Below, piece by piece: positions 22,824-33,829 of a stretch of 64,000 nt of DNA. Source of the DNA: Fasciola hepatica. Lineage: Eukaryota > Platyhelminthes > Trematoda > Plagiorchiida > Fasciolidae. The stretch covers positions 995,001-1,059,000 of the forward strand of contig CANUEZ040000104.1 in assembly GCA_948099385.1 (NCBI GenBank), read 5' to 3'. Within the stretch, counting starts at the first letter, position 1, and every line of letters begins with the position of its first letter. The position numbers and the translations under genes are program-made. The notes under the pieces are model-generated. The model was given only the letters and a program-made list of their open reading frames with translations, was not told the origin of the DNA and did no database searches.

Positions 22824-25800
22824 CTACAGTGTGAGGCCTCTTTCAAATGCCCGGTCGGTGGAGACAAGCTCATTGGTGAGCAATATGGCATTGGGAACCT
22901 TTAAGTAAAACAAAAATGCTCGCCTAAAAGCGAAGAGTGAGGAGGCTTTGCGTAAGCTAAGGGAGAGCTTATCCCAGATTATGAAATAGTCTAACAGAAA
23001 GAATCGAGACTTCAGACTGAGATTAGAATGGGGGACAAGGAGAGAGAAGGCACGATGTAGGACGGGGTAGGAGCATAGGGCAGCGAATGAGATAGGATAA
23101 GAAGTGTAGGCCTGGTTATGTATTAGCTTAAATGGGAAAAACAGGTTAAGCCTCATGCGACGAATCCATGGAGGCTCAATCTGTAGGAGCTCACAACGCT
23201 GACGTTATGTTAGGGCTATGGATACGCCTAACAGTCTTCTGGTGAAAGTACGCTGAACGTTCTTAAAGGATTCAATAGAGGAACTTGGCCAGTTCAGTTC
23301 AGTTCAGTTTGCATAGGACAGGTAATGGCCACGGCCAATCGAGCGTCCAGAATTCCTTCGATAATATGCACACCAGTTATGCACCCATCACTGCCAAGCG
23401 TATTTCGTCGAATCCCCGCTAAAAATGAGAGGGAAACGGAGAACCTCATCGCACATCAACTGCGAGAGACATTATGCATCGTGAGCTTTCACTAAGACTG
23501 TGTGCAATGAGCGAAAAAGTCTAATAAAATTTTTTCCGTCAATCTAGTTTGGTTCTCCGACAGGACAGTCTTCCTTCTGTAGGATTTTGTGTGATTTTGT
23601 ACCATTCCCCACCCACCCCACACCTTGGCAGAATAACTCCCACTTGACCTTGAGTTTAAGCTCACCGGGCGGTACCGCAGCAGCCAGAGGCTGGAGGTAA
23701 TGGAACAATATTAAGGAGCGCTCTCACATGTGAGAGATACATGGAGAGGCGACTGGCTGGTATTAGGAAACACCGATGAACCAGGCCTAGGGTTCACTTA
23801 GCTTTAGCGATTTGGAACCATGCCTGTTCTGAGAAGTTGAAGGAACAAAAGTAGAGTATCCCAAGATCGGTAACCATGGGGTGTATGGGGATGGACAGGT
23901 CGTCCAGACAAATTTGGCCGGGTGGTACAGTGCACTTGTAACGTAGGAGGAAGCTTTTCTCCTCGGAGAACTTCATGAACCACGAGATGCACCAAGTTTG
24001 GAGAACGAGTAAGTCATGCGATATGTTGCACATGGTCACGGATAAGTCATTAGGGAGGAAGTAGTACACTGTTTTTATATCGTCGGCAAAGAGTAAAGGG
24101 GTGACATATCCAATAGAGGAGAAAGTGTTATTGACATAAATAATGGATAGCAATGGGCCTAGAACACCGCCTTGGATGACGCCGCTAGTAATTAGTTTGG
24201 TGGAGAATAAGTGGCCGTCAACGAACACAGCTTGTGAGCTGTGAGATAGATAAGAGGAAAGCCAGGAAAAGAGAGGGTCAGTATAAAAAAGGGACCGGAT
24301 TTTGGCTAACAGATGCATGTGATGAACACGGTCAAAAGCCTTAGACATGTCGAGGTACAGGACGATTGCAGAGTTGCCGGCCTCTGCAGCAGATGATAGG
24401 ACATTGAGAAAGTCAAGCTGGCAGGAAGAGCAGGAACGGGAGTTCAAGAAACCATGCTGACCAGGGTTCAGCAGGTTGTTAGATAGGAGGTACTGGACAA
24501 TGTTTTTTGGTTATTCTTTCCATGATTTTGCAGACTACCGGGGTCTGGTTATTGGGCCGATAGTTATCTGGGTCGCGTAGTGCACTCTTTTGAGGTGCGG
24601 AATTATAACAAAGGATTTCCCATGAAGTGGGACGAAAGTGTGAAGCATGGAGGTGGTGTATATACCAGGCAACAATAAAGGGGGGTCAGGACCACCGAAA
24701 CGGAAGAGGGTCGGTGGGAGATCATCTGGGCCCGGTATCGAGGAAGGTTTAATAGAGGAAACTGATTTTTCAACTTCTAGATGGGTGAAGGGAATCGATG
24801 AAAGAGGGGCAGAGGTGCAGGTATAGATTGTAGGAGGGGGAATACCAGGAGAGTTTATAAGGGAGGAATAGAAATGCTCATTGAAGGCCTCAGAAATAGA
24901 TGCTGGGGTATTAGCGGTAGATGAGCCACAGATGAGGAATTTGGGCGAGGTATGATTGCAGTGATTGGACCTTTTACTAAGCAGGTTGGACAGGTAATCA
25001 GCTTTTTTTGGGGGTGTGCTGGGGCGGTAGCCTCTTGCCTTATCAGATACGAATCAGCCATGCGACGCAGCCTCGGTTGTAACTGGTTTATGCGCAGAAG
25101 AATTGTAGAGTCGCGTGATCTAGCGAAGGTAATTTGCAGCTTAGCTAGCTTACGCCCTAAAAGTCACAGGCGTGAGCCGCCGGACTTGGGGCGTGGATCG
25201 GCACTTGGGTTGGCGGTACTTAGGCAGTGTAAGAGGTTGGAGTAGAGAGAGTTAACAACAGTGAGGGGATCAGAGCAGAGAACGGATTATCATTGGCATT
25301 AGGGGCCAGTTACAGGAACGGTAGGAAGTCGGAACAGGGGGAGAGGGTTGCATCGGATGGGAGCAGCTGAAGTAGCTGAACTTGCATCTGACAATACGGT
25401 GGCCACTACCTGGGAAGTGATCAGTAATCTGGGTGGTCATATCAGGAAAATCAGTGGAAAGTACTAGCCCCGGATGGTGTTCCCCTTAATGGAGACATGT
25501 AAGGTCCATCCACCAAGACGGACACAGGAAAAGAAGGTGGAGAGGGCTGGAGGGCTAGCATAAGAGAACCAGCAAATTGAAGGAAGGTTAAAGTTACCCG
25601 CAATAATTTCTGCACTGGCAGGATAGTCAAGCACAGCACTAAAATATCCGCGGCAGAGTCAATTTTCGCGAACTTCGGAACCGGCGGACGTAGATGCAGC
25701 CAAGGAGGAGGTTCAGGCCGGAGGCGTGAATAGATAGCCATAACGAATCCTCAATAAGGAGAAGAGAGGGGTGGTCAATAACACTAGCGTGGATGGTGCA

Positions 25801-26030
25801 TATGACAAGGACCAAACAGCCCCCTCCACACCTGGACTGGCGGGTGTTCGGGAAGCACTGATACCCAGCTATACGAACAAGGTCAAGCGATGCATCATCT
25901 GACAGCCAGGATTCAGTTGCTCGGGTAATGTCAGCTTTTGAGGTAAAAGCCAGAGATCGCAGATGCGATAGTTTTTTCTAATTTTTGATCGAGCGTTAAT
26001 AAGAACTAGTAGGAATGAGTTCAGTGTCGG
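22824..26030 (-). pseudogene. LINE G ORF2 (endonuclease + reverse transcriptase), decayed
   Basis: The endonuclease starts with I-N-A-R-S near 26010 and includes A-D-I-T-R-A-T-E-S-W-L near 25925, G-G-G-C-L-V near 25825 and L-L-G-C-I-Y-V near 25715 (normally GxxYRPP). The RT has a long linker, then P-P-T-L-F-R-F-G-G-P-D near 24690, F-L-N-S-R-S-C near 24440, L-D-M-S-K-A-F-D-R-V-H-H near 24350 (A box), I-Q-G-G-V-L-G-P-L-L near 24170 (B box) and L-F-A-D-D-I-K near 24095 (catalytic box intact). After an insertion of repeat Z, the C-terminus resumes with N-V-Q-R-T-F-T-R-R-L-L-G and ends at 22824. Several frameshifts separate the parts. Confidence 0.82.
23297..23540 (-). repeat. Dispersed repeat Z, copy 2, inside LINE G ORF2
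   Basis: This is the reverse-orientation partner of 16822-17068. It sits in a stretch of about 500 bp (23291-23793) that replaces the expected RPLLEY segment of LINE G ORF2. One edge carries the direct units 'cagttcagttcagttt'. Either repeat Z inserted and deleted part of ORF2, or it brought flanking DNA with it. Confidence 0.65.
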
Positions 26031-26039
26031 TGGGCGCAA

Positions 26040-27784
26040 AGCATGGATGCCAGGTGCAAGACTACTGGGATCGTTGTGGCGATAGAGCGTCAGTAGAATA
26101 GGGAGGGCGGGCAATGTTGGATGGATGACAGAAAGTAGGCAAAGCGTTAGCGTTAGGCGCAACCCATAGCCCTGGGCGATCAATACGGTGGGAGTGCAAC
26201 ACACCACTGATGTGGGCCGGAGGAGTGTCACGCGGTACAGGGGAAAGGAGCACGATATGGCAAATTGAGGGGTTGGGAATATCTGTCGAAGCGGGGTGGG
26301 CAGTGGGGAGTGCAGGGTGTAAAGTAATAAAGGACATGACATCGAGTGGGGAGCGATCAGCAAAGTGGGTCTGTGAAAGTTTATCGATATGGTCCATAGG
26401 GCGACTAGCAATATGGCCACGGGTGCGGAAGGCACCGGTCAGGAAAGAAACGAGATCTTTACTGCAGGTAACCTGCCTGTTTGGCAGAGTCAGTATGAGG
26501 CCGGCAGGTCGGCTTGGAGGTGAAGGTATGTGGGAGAGTAACTGTGAAGTAGAGTGGGTGGGGGGGCAGGAAGGGAGTGGCGAAGTTTGGAAATGTTTGG
26601 AGGCTCATGAGGGGCATGGGAGCCGGTAAGTGCAGAGGTGGGGCGAGGAAGCGGGATAAAGCTACGAACCTGGAGTATCTGCTGGGGTACTTACATAGTA
26701 CTTCAGAGTTAGATGGGGGTTGGTGGAGTGGAGCAGAGCAGAGGGGAACAGCGGAGGCATGCTGGGGCTATAGTGTGGAGGGTTGGTGTCTGGGGGGCAG
26801 GGAGGGATATAGGGTAGCAAAGGAGACGAATGATTGGTGTGACCCACTCGATCAGAGGGAGGGAAAGACAGTGGAAGCGGATGCAGGACAATAGAAAGGT
26901 AAGTGGCACTGACAAGGCTGTGAACGTCACTCCTACTTAGAGGGACGATGGAGCTAGACAGTTCCGGATGATGGCCCAACTGGTTTCTACCTGGAGAGTC
27001 CGAGAGTACGCTGTAGACATATGCTGATTGAGAGTGGGGGCTAATGGGTTTGGTGATTAGTTGAACAAGTGCGGACCTGGTAGGCGTACCAGGTAGGCTC
27101 ATGGGAAAATTGGAGTGGCACTTATGTAGATAACAACGAAGTGTCGCGGCTGAGCTAGCAGCTGGTGGACAGTTGGTACAGTCGTTAGAGTGAAAGTAGT
27201 GTTTGTCAACACCTGCCAAAGGCTCGGAGAACGACTGTGAAGTAGTACGGCGAGGGCAGACGGTTGTACCAGGGTCGCCCTGGCTCTGAGGCTATGATGG
27301 GGGAGCTCGGGTTTAATACTGAAGTGGAGTGCCGCTTGGGGCCTGTGGTAGGGGAGCGAGAGCTACTGGAGGTGGAAGCTACTGGGGGAGACGGTAGAAG
27401 AGGGCTTTTGTGGGAAAGCTGAACCGTGGGTGGGGAGTTACACACATCTAGGTCGATGGTTTGCAGGTAGACAGGGTGATGCGCTGGGCTCGCCTTTGAC
27501 TTCTTGCCGGAGGGTCATTGGGTAGCCTTCATGTCGGTTCCAGTGAGGTCAGCCTGCATAGGCAAGGCAGGGTTGCTTCTCAGCGAGCGAAGTATTTCCC
27601 CTTGGAGGGGGGTTTTATCAGGGAGTATCTTAATGTCCTTATACGGCGAAATGGCAGCAATCGTCGACTTGTTGCCAATGAACTCTCTGGCTGTTAGGTC
27701 GTCTATGAATTGAAATAGCAGAAGGCAACTATGCCGCTGGGGCTTTTTACGTAGCCTCTTGCAATGGCATCCATAGTGAGCCAT
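26040..27784 (-). pseudogene. LINE G ORF1 (gag-like), decayed
   Basis: The start Met at 27784 opens an 89-codon frame whose first residues (M-A-H, then C-K-R-L-R-K-K-P-Q-R-H-S-C, then L-L-F-Q-F) match LINE I ORF1 at 55058. A later F-I-x-x-x-S-T-I-A segment is also shared. Downstream frames at 27445-27206 and 27219-26662 are rich in Ser, Pro and His. The latter begins with C-T-N-C and H-K-C-H, which could be a worn C2H2-like finger. ORF1 of LINEs normally binds the element RNA as a chaperone. I do not recognise a named domain, and the frame is broken at least three times. Confidence 0.6.
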
Positions 27785-27794
27785 ATTGCACGAA

Positions 27795-28575
27795 CTTAGT
27801 ATGAAGCTACCCCTATTCTGTGCAACATTTCCGCTGACCTCTCTGCACTAAACCGCTGGTTTCTCTCCTGGATGATGAGCATCTCCACTGATAAGCGCTA
27901 GGCTCTTACCTACAAATTCCATTTGCTCCTGGATCCTTAGCTCTTGGCGGGTCTTCAATAGCCAGTCGACCCACCATCCACGATGAAGACCTCAACTTTT
28001 CTGAGTGAGCCGCTATCCAAGCGGCCAAAGCTAGAAGAGGCATGGCCCTCCTCTCCCTCTCCTTCCGTCTTCGTGACAGTTTCATCAGCATCTACAAATC
28101 TCACATCCGGCCTTTGCTTGAATACTCCCCAATAATATTTCCCAACGTGAAGACATTTGACAGGGTAGCTCTAGAAAGCATACAAAGGCGTCTTGCCAAA
28201 CAACTTCTTGGTTGGTCCACGTCTTTAAACTACAGAGAACGATGCCAACATCTGAATCTTGACCCACTCCGGCTGCCTCGCTTAAGGCCACACTCAGTCT
28301 TCTTGTATAACCTGCTCCACATCCTGTCTTTTTCCTTTAATCCGGCAAGTTTCTCTTGTGAAGCCTCTTACTCACCTCGGCACAGGCCTTTTACTGTCAC
28401 TTCTGGTATAGCTGAATCTGCCGTACGTTCACGTTTTTTCCTTCTTCTCTACTCCAAGTGCTGGAACAAGTGCCCATCACCCTTCGAGCTCCACAAACCA
28501 TGTCTCAATCGCTATCGGCACTCATCACGTATCTCAAAGTTACACGTGCACTTCGGTTATCCATTATATGCGTAG
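27795..28575 (+). pseudogene. LINE F reverse transcriptase, C-terminal part
   Basis: Begins with C-N-I-S-A-D-L-S-A-L-N-R-W, the segment that follows the catalytic box, and continues through S-F-R-L-R-D-S, H-I-R-P-L-L-E-Y-S-P-I-I-F, I-Q-R-R-L-A-K-Q-L-L-G-W, and L-N-L-D-P-L-R-L. A 177-codon open frame covers 28042-28575. It directly continues the RT part that stops at 20213, which shows that the 7.6 kb between them is an insertion. Confidence 0.85.
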
Positions 28576-31500
28576 CTGGGGAAATAGCATACGATTGGGG
28601 CCTGGACTTCTAAGACCAACTCCTTCGCCGACCCCGCTTCCTCCAGTTGCGGACACAATTGACGATAGACAGTTTCATCTGTCTGACTGAATTCTCAAGC
28701 TTTGGCTAGCTATCTCCTTTCCCGTTATGGATAAACGGAATTTCAATGACATTATTTTCATTCACTATGCCTCCACCTTCTCCCGTAGTCTGCCACTCTT
28801 ATGCCTCGTCCTTCACTGGTTTTTGTGTCTCCAATAACTCTTAATCCACAGCAGGGGCACACCCTGACTGCTCTTTTTATCTGCGCTCCTTGTCCAGTTC
28901 TCCCCTCAAGTGCATTTCACCCTCAACCTTGATATACGCTCCTGGGTAATGCCACTGTTTGGTCGATTACTAACCACTGACACCGTCCTCTGAAATGCCT
29001 TGCATCCTGGACACCTGGTCGCGGATCTTATATCTTATACCTTCATGGTTGAACTACGCCTCACGTGCGTAACCATCAACGGACATGAGTGCTATTCCCA
29101 ACGGTACCGGGCGCGGTCAGATCCACCTCTTTGGCCGGCGCACGTCGGGCCTGCAGATCGTCTGCAACGATGTGCGAGTGCAATTAGGCCGGTGAATCAC
29201 ACCTCCCGTGTTTGTTTCGAAGTGTTTTTGCAGGTTGGGTGTCCATTGCACGACCAGTCCCACCCACTAACGCCGGTTGCGGATTGCACGCTCCAAAGCT
29301 GTTAGCTGCAGGTCGCATGCTCCATCCATCCTTGTTCGCCACTGTACGCCCACCTATCACTCTTGTCATCACCCCTGTCACTTCCATTTTTTCGCTCTTC
29401 AGTGGTATGCACACCTATCTATTCTGTCCTTGCTTCTATTGAATTTCACTTTGTCACCTCTCATTACACCTCAATGTCGCCCTGCCCACTTTACGCTGCC
29501 GGCTACAGCCAGTATTTCTTTCTTCACCCACGACGGTGTTGCCGGCTTGTAGTATTTATTCATTTTTTATCACTCCATGCCCACAAAGCTCACTGATAGC
29601 ATTCTCAAGCCTCACTGCCTACTGTTCTGTCAAGCCATCCCTAGCTCTCCCGTCTCACGCCTAATACCTTTACACACCAGTCCCACCCACAACCATGGCC
29701 AATTCCCATATTAGAACTGCCGCTCCAAACCCTGCATCTCTCACAGCCACATTTATTATCCAACCACCACCGACCTATTTTCCCTGCTTGACTCCGCGAT
29801 TCCTCTGTGGATCCTTTCACTTGGCAGTGCTCCGATTGGTATCATCCAGTTGCATCCACTTATACAATTGCCTGCAGCAACGCGGCTCCCAAATTCCATG
29901 TCCCTAACTCCGACGCGCATCCATTGTTCATGCTTCACGCTCGTTCACCGGTTTACGTGTCCCGGAGCTTCTTTCTTCTCAGTCATTTTTATGTTGTACC
30001 TGCAATAAAATGATTTTACTGGTTATATCTCACCTGTCTTTTTCGGCCAGTGCTCCCATCTCCCCCTTTTCGTCCATCAACTGCGACGGGCATTTTCTGC
30101 GTGCCTCTCAGACCTTCCTGCTTCTCCACTTGCCTTCTAATATAATTTCATTGTTTCTTCATAGTTCTCACTCACAGTTACAGTCCGCTTGGTCTGCCAT
30201 TACTCGACCCCCATGGTACCGTTTTTGCCCTTTTCTCTATCACGTTGTTTGCCCTCTCGACTGCCGCATCTTGCACCACGGATAGTTTCATTTACCAGGC
30301 AACTTTCTTAACTTTGTATGCGCAATCGCTCGGCGCTGCTTAGCCAACTCCGTTGCCACCGTCTTCCCGTAGAATAATGTAAGCTCATTAATTGATGCTT
30401 CTCCCACTCTTGACCGACACCACATGTCTCACCTACATCAATCAAATTATTGGGTCCATTCCTACCTGTTCTCTTCGATACTTTCCTTCATCTCCCCCTT
30501 TCTGAACTTCTCCCAGGCCGTCATCTTTTCAGTGCATCTGCATTCTACACTCTCTCTGTTGATCCACCAAGTTCAACTGTCATGACGACAAATCACCACA
30601 ATATTCTAAGGTTAAGTCTACAACCATTCGATCCAACCATACCTGCCCCTCCTAACAACTGATAATCTCTTTCTAGGACACCGTCTTTATCGCTCCGGTT
30701 CCTCTCATATACATATATATATATGTAAATAGATATGCGCATATATGTATTTATGCATTAGCTCTGTATCCTGCAGTTCCTCACCGGCCGTTTCTCTTGC
30801 CATTATCCAGCTGACCGTTACTATATGCGTCCATTAATTCTACATCTGTGCCTCACATCTACTGTGTCCCATTCTTATGAACCATTTTTTTATCTGATCC
30901 ACCCTTTACGTCCTACATTGCTAGCTCCCTGTTTCACAATGAGTTTTGTCCCTTGTCCGCCGACCATCCGCCGAAGAGTACCAATACTTCATTGCTATCT
31001 AATCCCTTGCAGAGCATCTCACTTTTTCTCCACAGTCTCTCGCTACCGCAGTATTTTATGCTGATTTCTAGCCCTTCTCAAACATATCAGTCAGCTTTTA
31101 GATATCCCCACCCAAACCAGCCAGACGAAAGTCAAAGGTTAAACTGCCATCCACAATCTGGAGGGGAAAAGAAAATCAGCTAATTCTGTGGAATTCTTGA
31201 GCAAACTGAATGTTTTCGCACTTCACTCGAAATTGTGTGCAACAGATGTGCTATTAAACTACTTCTAGTAGCATTTTTTGCCTAAGCAACGGTCCTTCCT
31301 CCTATTCTACTAGCCAGGTAATATCAAGATCACGCATTTTTTCAGGTAAATTCCCGGCGCAAAAAAGTTCAAACGTAAAAGTGGTAGTTTCATTCGTTCT
31401 TACCCAGTCAGACCCTCTACCTGACCTTGACTTCCAAACACACCGGGCATCGACTTGAATCCACCCATGGGTTCATTTAAGCTCGCTACACTTTCTTTGG

Positions 31501-31684
31501 ATTGCTTAAATTTGTCATACTTTCATCCCACTTAACTACCCCCTCTAAGCCTATTTTATCCTAATTCAATCATGCAATTTCTTACATATTCAAGAATTTT
31601 ATCTGTTCACTCCATCATTATTAAAAAGCTCGGGAATTTCCGAAATAAGCCGTTATTATTGATACTATTATTATTATTAACTGC
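28576..31684 (+). other. 3' UTR and 3' end of LINE F
   Basis: About 3.1 kb without coding sequence, pyrimidine-rich on this strand. It contains the conserved block at 29085-29290, a TA microsatellite at 30705-30755 and a segment at 30940-31130 that matches LINE G. The end carries the hairpin TCGGGAATTTCCGA (31630-31643) and then ATT-type units to 31680. The BEL/Pao LTR starts four bases later. Confidence 0.8.
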
Positions 31685-31687
31685 ACT

Positions 31688-32061
31688 TGTAGAAATCCTT
31701 CTCGGCGGTTGTCAACTACATGCATTGTTGAGACTATGATATTTATCTTATTGACCCTCTAACAGGCACTGCACACACCAGCCGCTGCCCTTGAAAATTT
31801 GTTAGCATTCTGCTTGCGCGTCGTGTCATCCATATCATTTGAACTCGGACTGCCGTGAGGACCGCGTCCGATAGTGACTTTTGACGGACTCTGATCCTCG
31901 TTGTTGGAGGCGATGGCCAAGCAGACGAGGTTTGTAAAAAAATTTTATGTGCGCCTAGTTTCTTGATTCAGCACCGTAGCATCGACGAATCGATTTTGTT
32001 CTGACCTTCGGATTTGGTAATATGGCTACTCTTTACTCACGACAGGGATAACGGTAATACA
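31688..32061 (+). repeat. Candidate 5' LTR of BEL/Pao copy 2
   Basis: This 374-bp segment starts TGT, ends ACA, and is homologous to 3447-3801. It stands directly upstream of the second BEL/Pao element. I could not identify a tRNA primer-binding site with confidence in the bases that follow. Confidence 0.65.
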
Positions 32062-33035
32062 GGGTGCTAGCGAGAGACCCATCAACGGCCCAGAAAACGC
32101 GTGTCTGGGTATCATCCCCACCCGTGGATGGAGCTGGAGATGGGCGGAGTCCCAGTTTATAAAGTTGAAGTATTGTACTTAATACCAGAAAGAAGAGTCC
32201 TCCTCATCTTTTCTAACCCGGTTTCCCCTATGGATTTCTACGAACACAACAGAAAACAAACAAGCTTCGGCTTAACCTGGATGCTAGACCGCATCAATAC
32301 TGGCTGCAGAAATTAGGAATATATAGAAACTTCCGAGGACTATAGCCCAAAACTGAGCAGTAAGCCTGACGACAGAACCAGGGCCACCCAAAGACTACGA
32401 CTACTGGGCCCGTCAATCCTCGTGAACCCTCGCGAAAGCCATCTGGATACACGACTGGTCCAAGCGACTTTTTCCATGTGCAAAATGAACCCAACCGAAC
32501 AGAACTGGTCCACAGAATACCACTCCAGCAAACTCCACCTCGTAGCCAAGTGACGACACGGTTACCGTGCGTCATTCGAAGAGACTGCTGTGTGACGTCC
32601 TTGAAAGGCACAATTCCAGCTGTTGGGGAAAATTATATCTGCTCAGAACCACTTCATGCGGGAATAGTATGGCTAGGATCTTATGTGGCCCATTTGAATG
32701 CACTGATAGCGAAATCTCTGCCGATTGCATCCGCAGGAGAAGCTGTGGGGTAGGTCACAGATCAACTGGGACTGAATGCCTTCAAGAAGCTACATGCGGA
32801 AAAAGTTAGCTCCAGGAGGATAATAATCAGAGGCCCCCTCCCAAAGGGTTCATACACGACCGAGGCTGCTGACTCGCTTCTCGGAGCCCTGGCAATCCTC
32901 AAGGTCCCACACCCAGCTAAAAGCACTTGCAGTTCTCCAAAACAAACACAAGGATATGGGGCCTGCTTTAAGGGACTAAGAGACACGCAGGCTCCACGAT
33001 GTTTGCCCCCTGGTCATGCGACACAGACGGAGGAA

Positions 33036-33480
33036 CTACACGCCTTTTCTGACGCATCCGAAGTCGGTTACGGAGCCGTGGTATGCGGACGATGATGCAC
33101 GGCAGGTGGACAATATACTACGAGGATCCTGTTCGCCAAAGCCCGCGTTGCCCCGCTGAAGTCGGTCTCGATCCCGCGCCTTGAACTCAGCACAGCAGTG
33201 TTAGCATTCAGGGCGGTTCAAGCGGTAAAGAAACGCTTCCAATTCTACATTTGGTCGGCTAGTTCCTGGACGGACTCGACGATAGTACTGTACTACATGA
33301 ACAACATCGGGAGTCGGTTCAGTACTTTCGTTGCCAACCGGCTCACGATCATCTACGACCAAACGGTCATGAACTAGTGGAGACATGTCAGGTCTGGCGA
33401 CAACCCAGCCGATCTCTGCTCCTGAGGTGTGGCCAACTTCGGGCAACTCGACACGTGGACAGGAGGGCTGAAGTTCCTGC
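33036..33480 (+). pseudogene. BEL/Pao RNase H domain, copy 2
   Basis: H-A-F-S-D-A-S-E-V-G-Y-G-A-V-V lies at about 33039-33083. After one stop come F-A-K-A-R-V-A-P-L-K and I-P-R-L-E-L near 33140-33190. Next are D-S-T-I-V-L-Y-Y-M-N-N (33265-33305) and, near 33375, W-R-H-V with N-P-A-D-L, the end of the domain. All are diagnostic of the BEL/Pao type. Only two or three stops interrupt it. Confidence 0.85.
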
Positions 33481-33829
33481 AAATGTCTAGACAGGACTGG
33501 CCTGTGTGTAAACTACCTCCCATCCGGAATTGGAAATGGAGGTCAAAGGCGAGGTGATGACGTCCACGAACTTCACAGCGTCGTTATTTTGTCACGATTG
33601 GTCGTTTTTCTCCTGGATGAAGACACTTTGTTCATTGGCTTGATTGGCTCGGTTCAAGGGATATTTGCTAGTGATGAAAGGGGTCCGCCCGTCCGGCCGG
33701 TACGAGTGGGCCCAATAAGTCCCGACGAACTACAAGCCGCGGAACATGACATATTCAAGATGGTATAACGTAAGGCTTTCACCCGGGGAGTCGACAGAGC
33801 GGAAGAAGGGGAACCAATCGAAACAGGAA

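Larger units (their letters stand above)
20214..27790 (-). mobile_element. Near full-length Perere/CR1-like LINE (copy G)
   Basis: Read on the minus strand the copy contains ORF1 (from 27784), endonuclease (about 26030-25480), reverse transcriptase (about 25250-23794), a foreign insertion (about 23793-23291), the ORF2 C-terminus (23290-22824) and a 2.6 kb 3' UTR ending at 20214 with a TTCGG...CCGAA hairpin and an ATT-like tail. At 7.6 kb it is the most complete LINE here. Its 5' end almost coincides with the ORF1 start, so a few hundred bases of 5' UTR may be missing. Stops and frameshifts show it is inactive. It lies inside LINE F. Confidence 0.85.
18235..31684 (+). mobile_element. Perere/CR1-like LINE (copy F), split by LINE G
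   Basis: The element runs 18235-20213, is interrupted by LINE G (20214-27790) in the opposite orientation, and resumes at 27795-31684. The left piece carries the endonuclease and the RT up to just past its catalytic box. The right piece starts with the RT segment that follows that box, and continues to the C-terminus and a 3.1 kb 3' UTR ending in a TCGG...CCGA hairpin (31630-31643) and an ATT tail at 31651-31680. Coding frames contain many stops. The upstream edge is uncertain; ORF1 was not identified. Confidence 0.85.

Noticed and set aside
26210..26894. Plus-strand Gly-rich frames of 139 and 105 codons
   Set aside because: They are the complement of the Pro/Ser-rich LINE G ORF1 region, whose strand is fixed by its homology to LINE I ORF1.
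29000..30662. Many small plus-strand frames after LINE F ORF2
   Set aside because: All lie in the 3' UTR. The conserved block at 29085-29290 is read in different frames and with stops in the three copies, so it is not protein coding.
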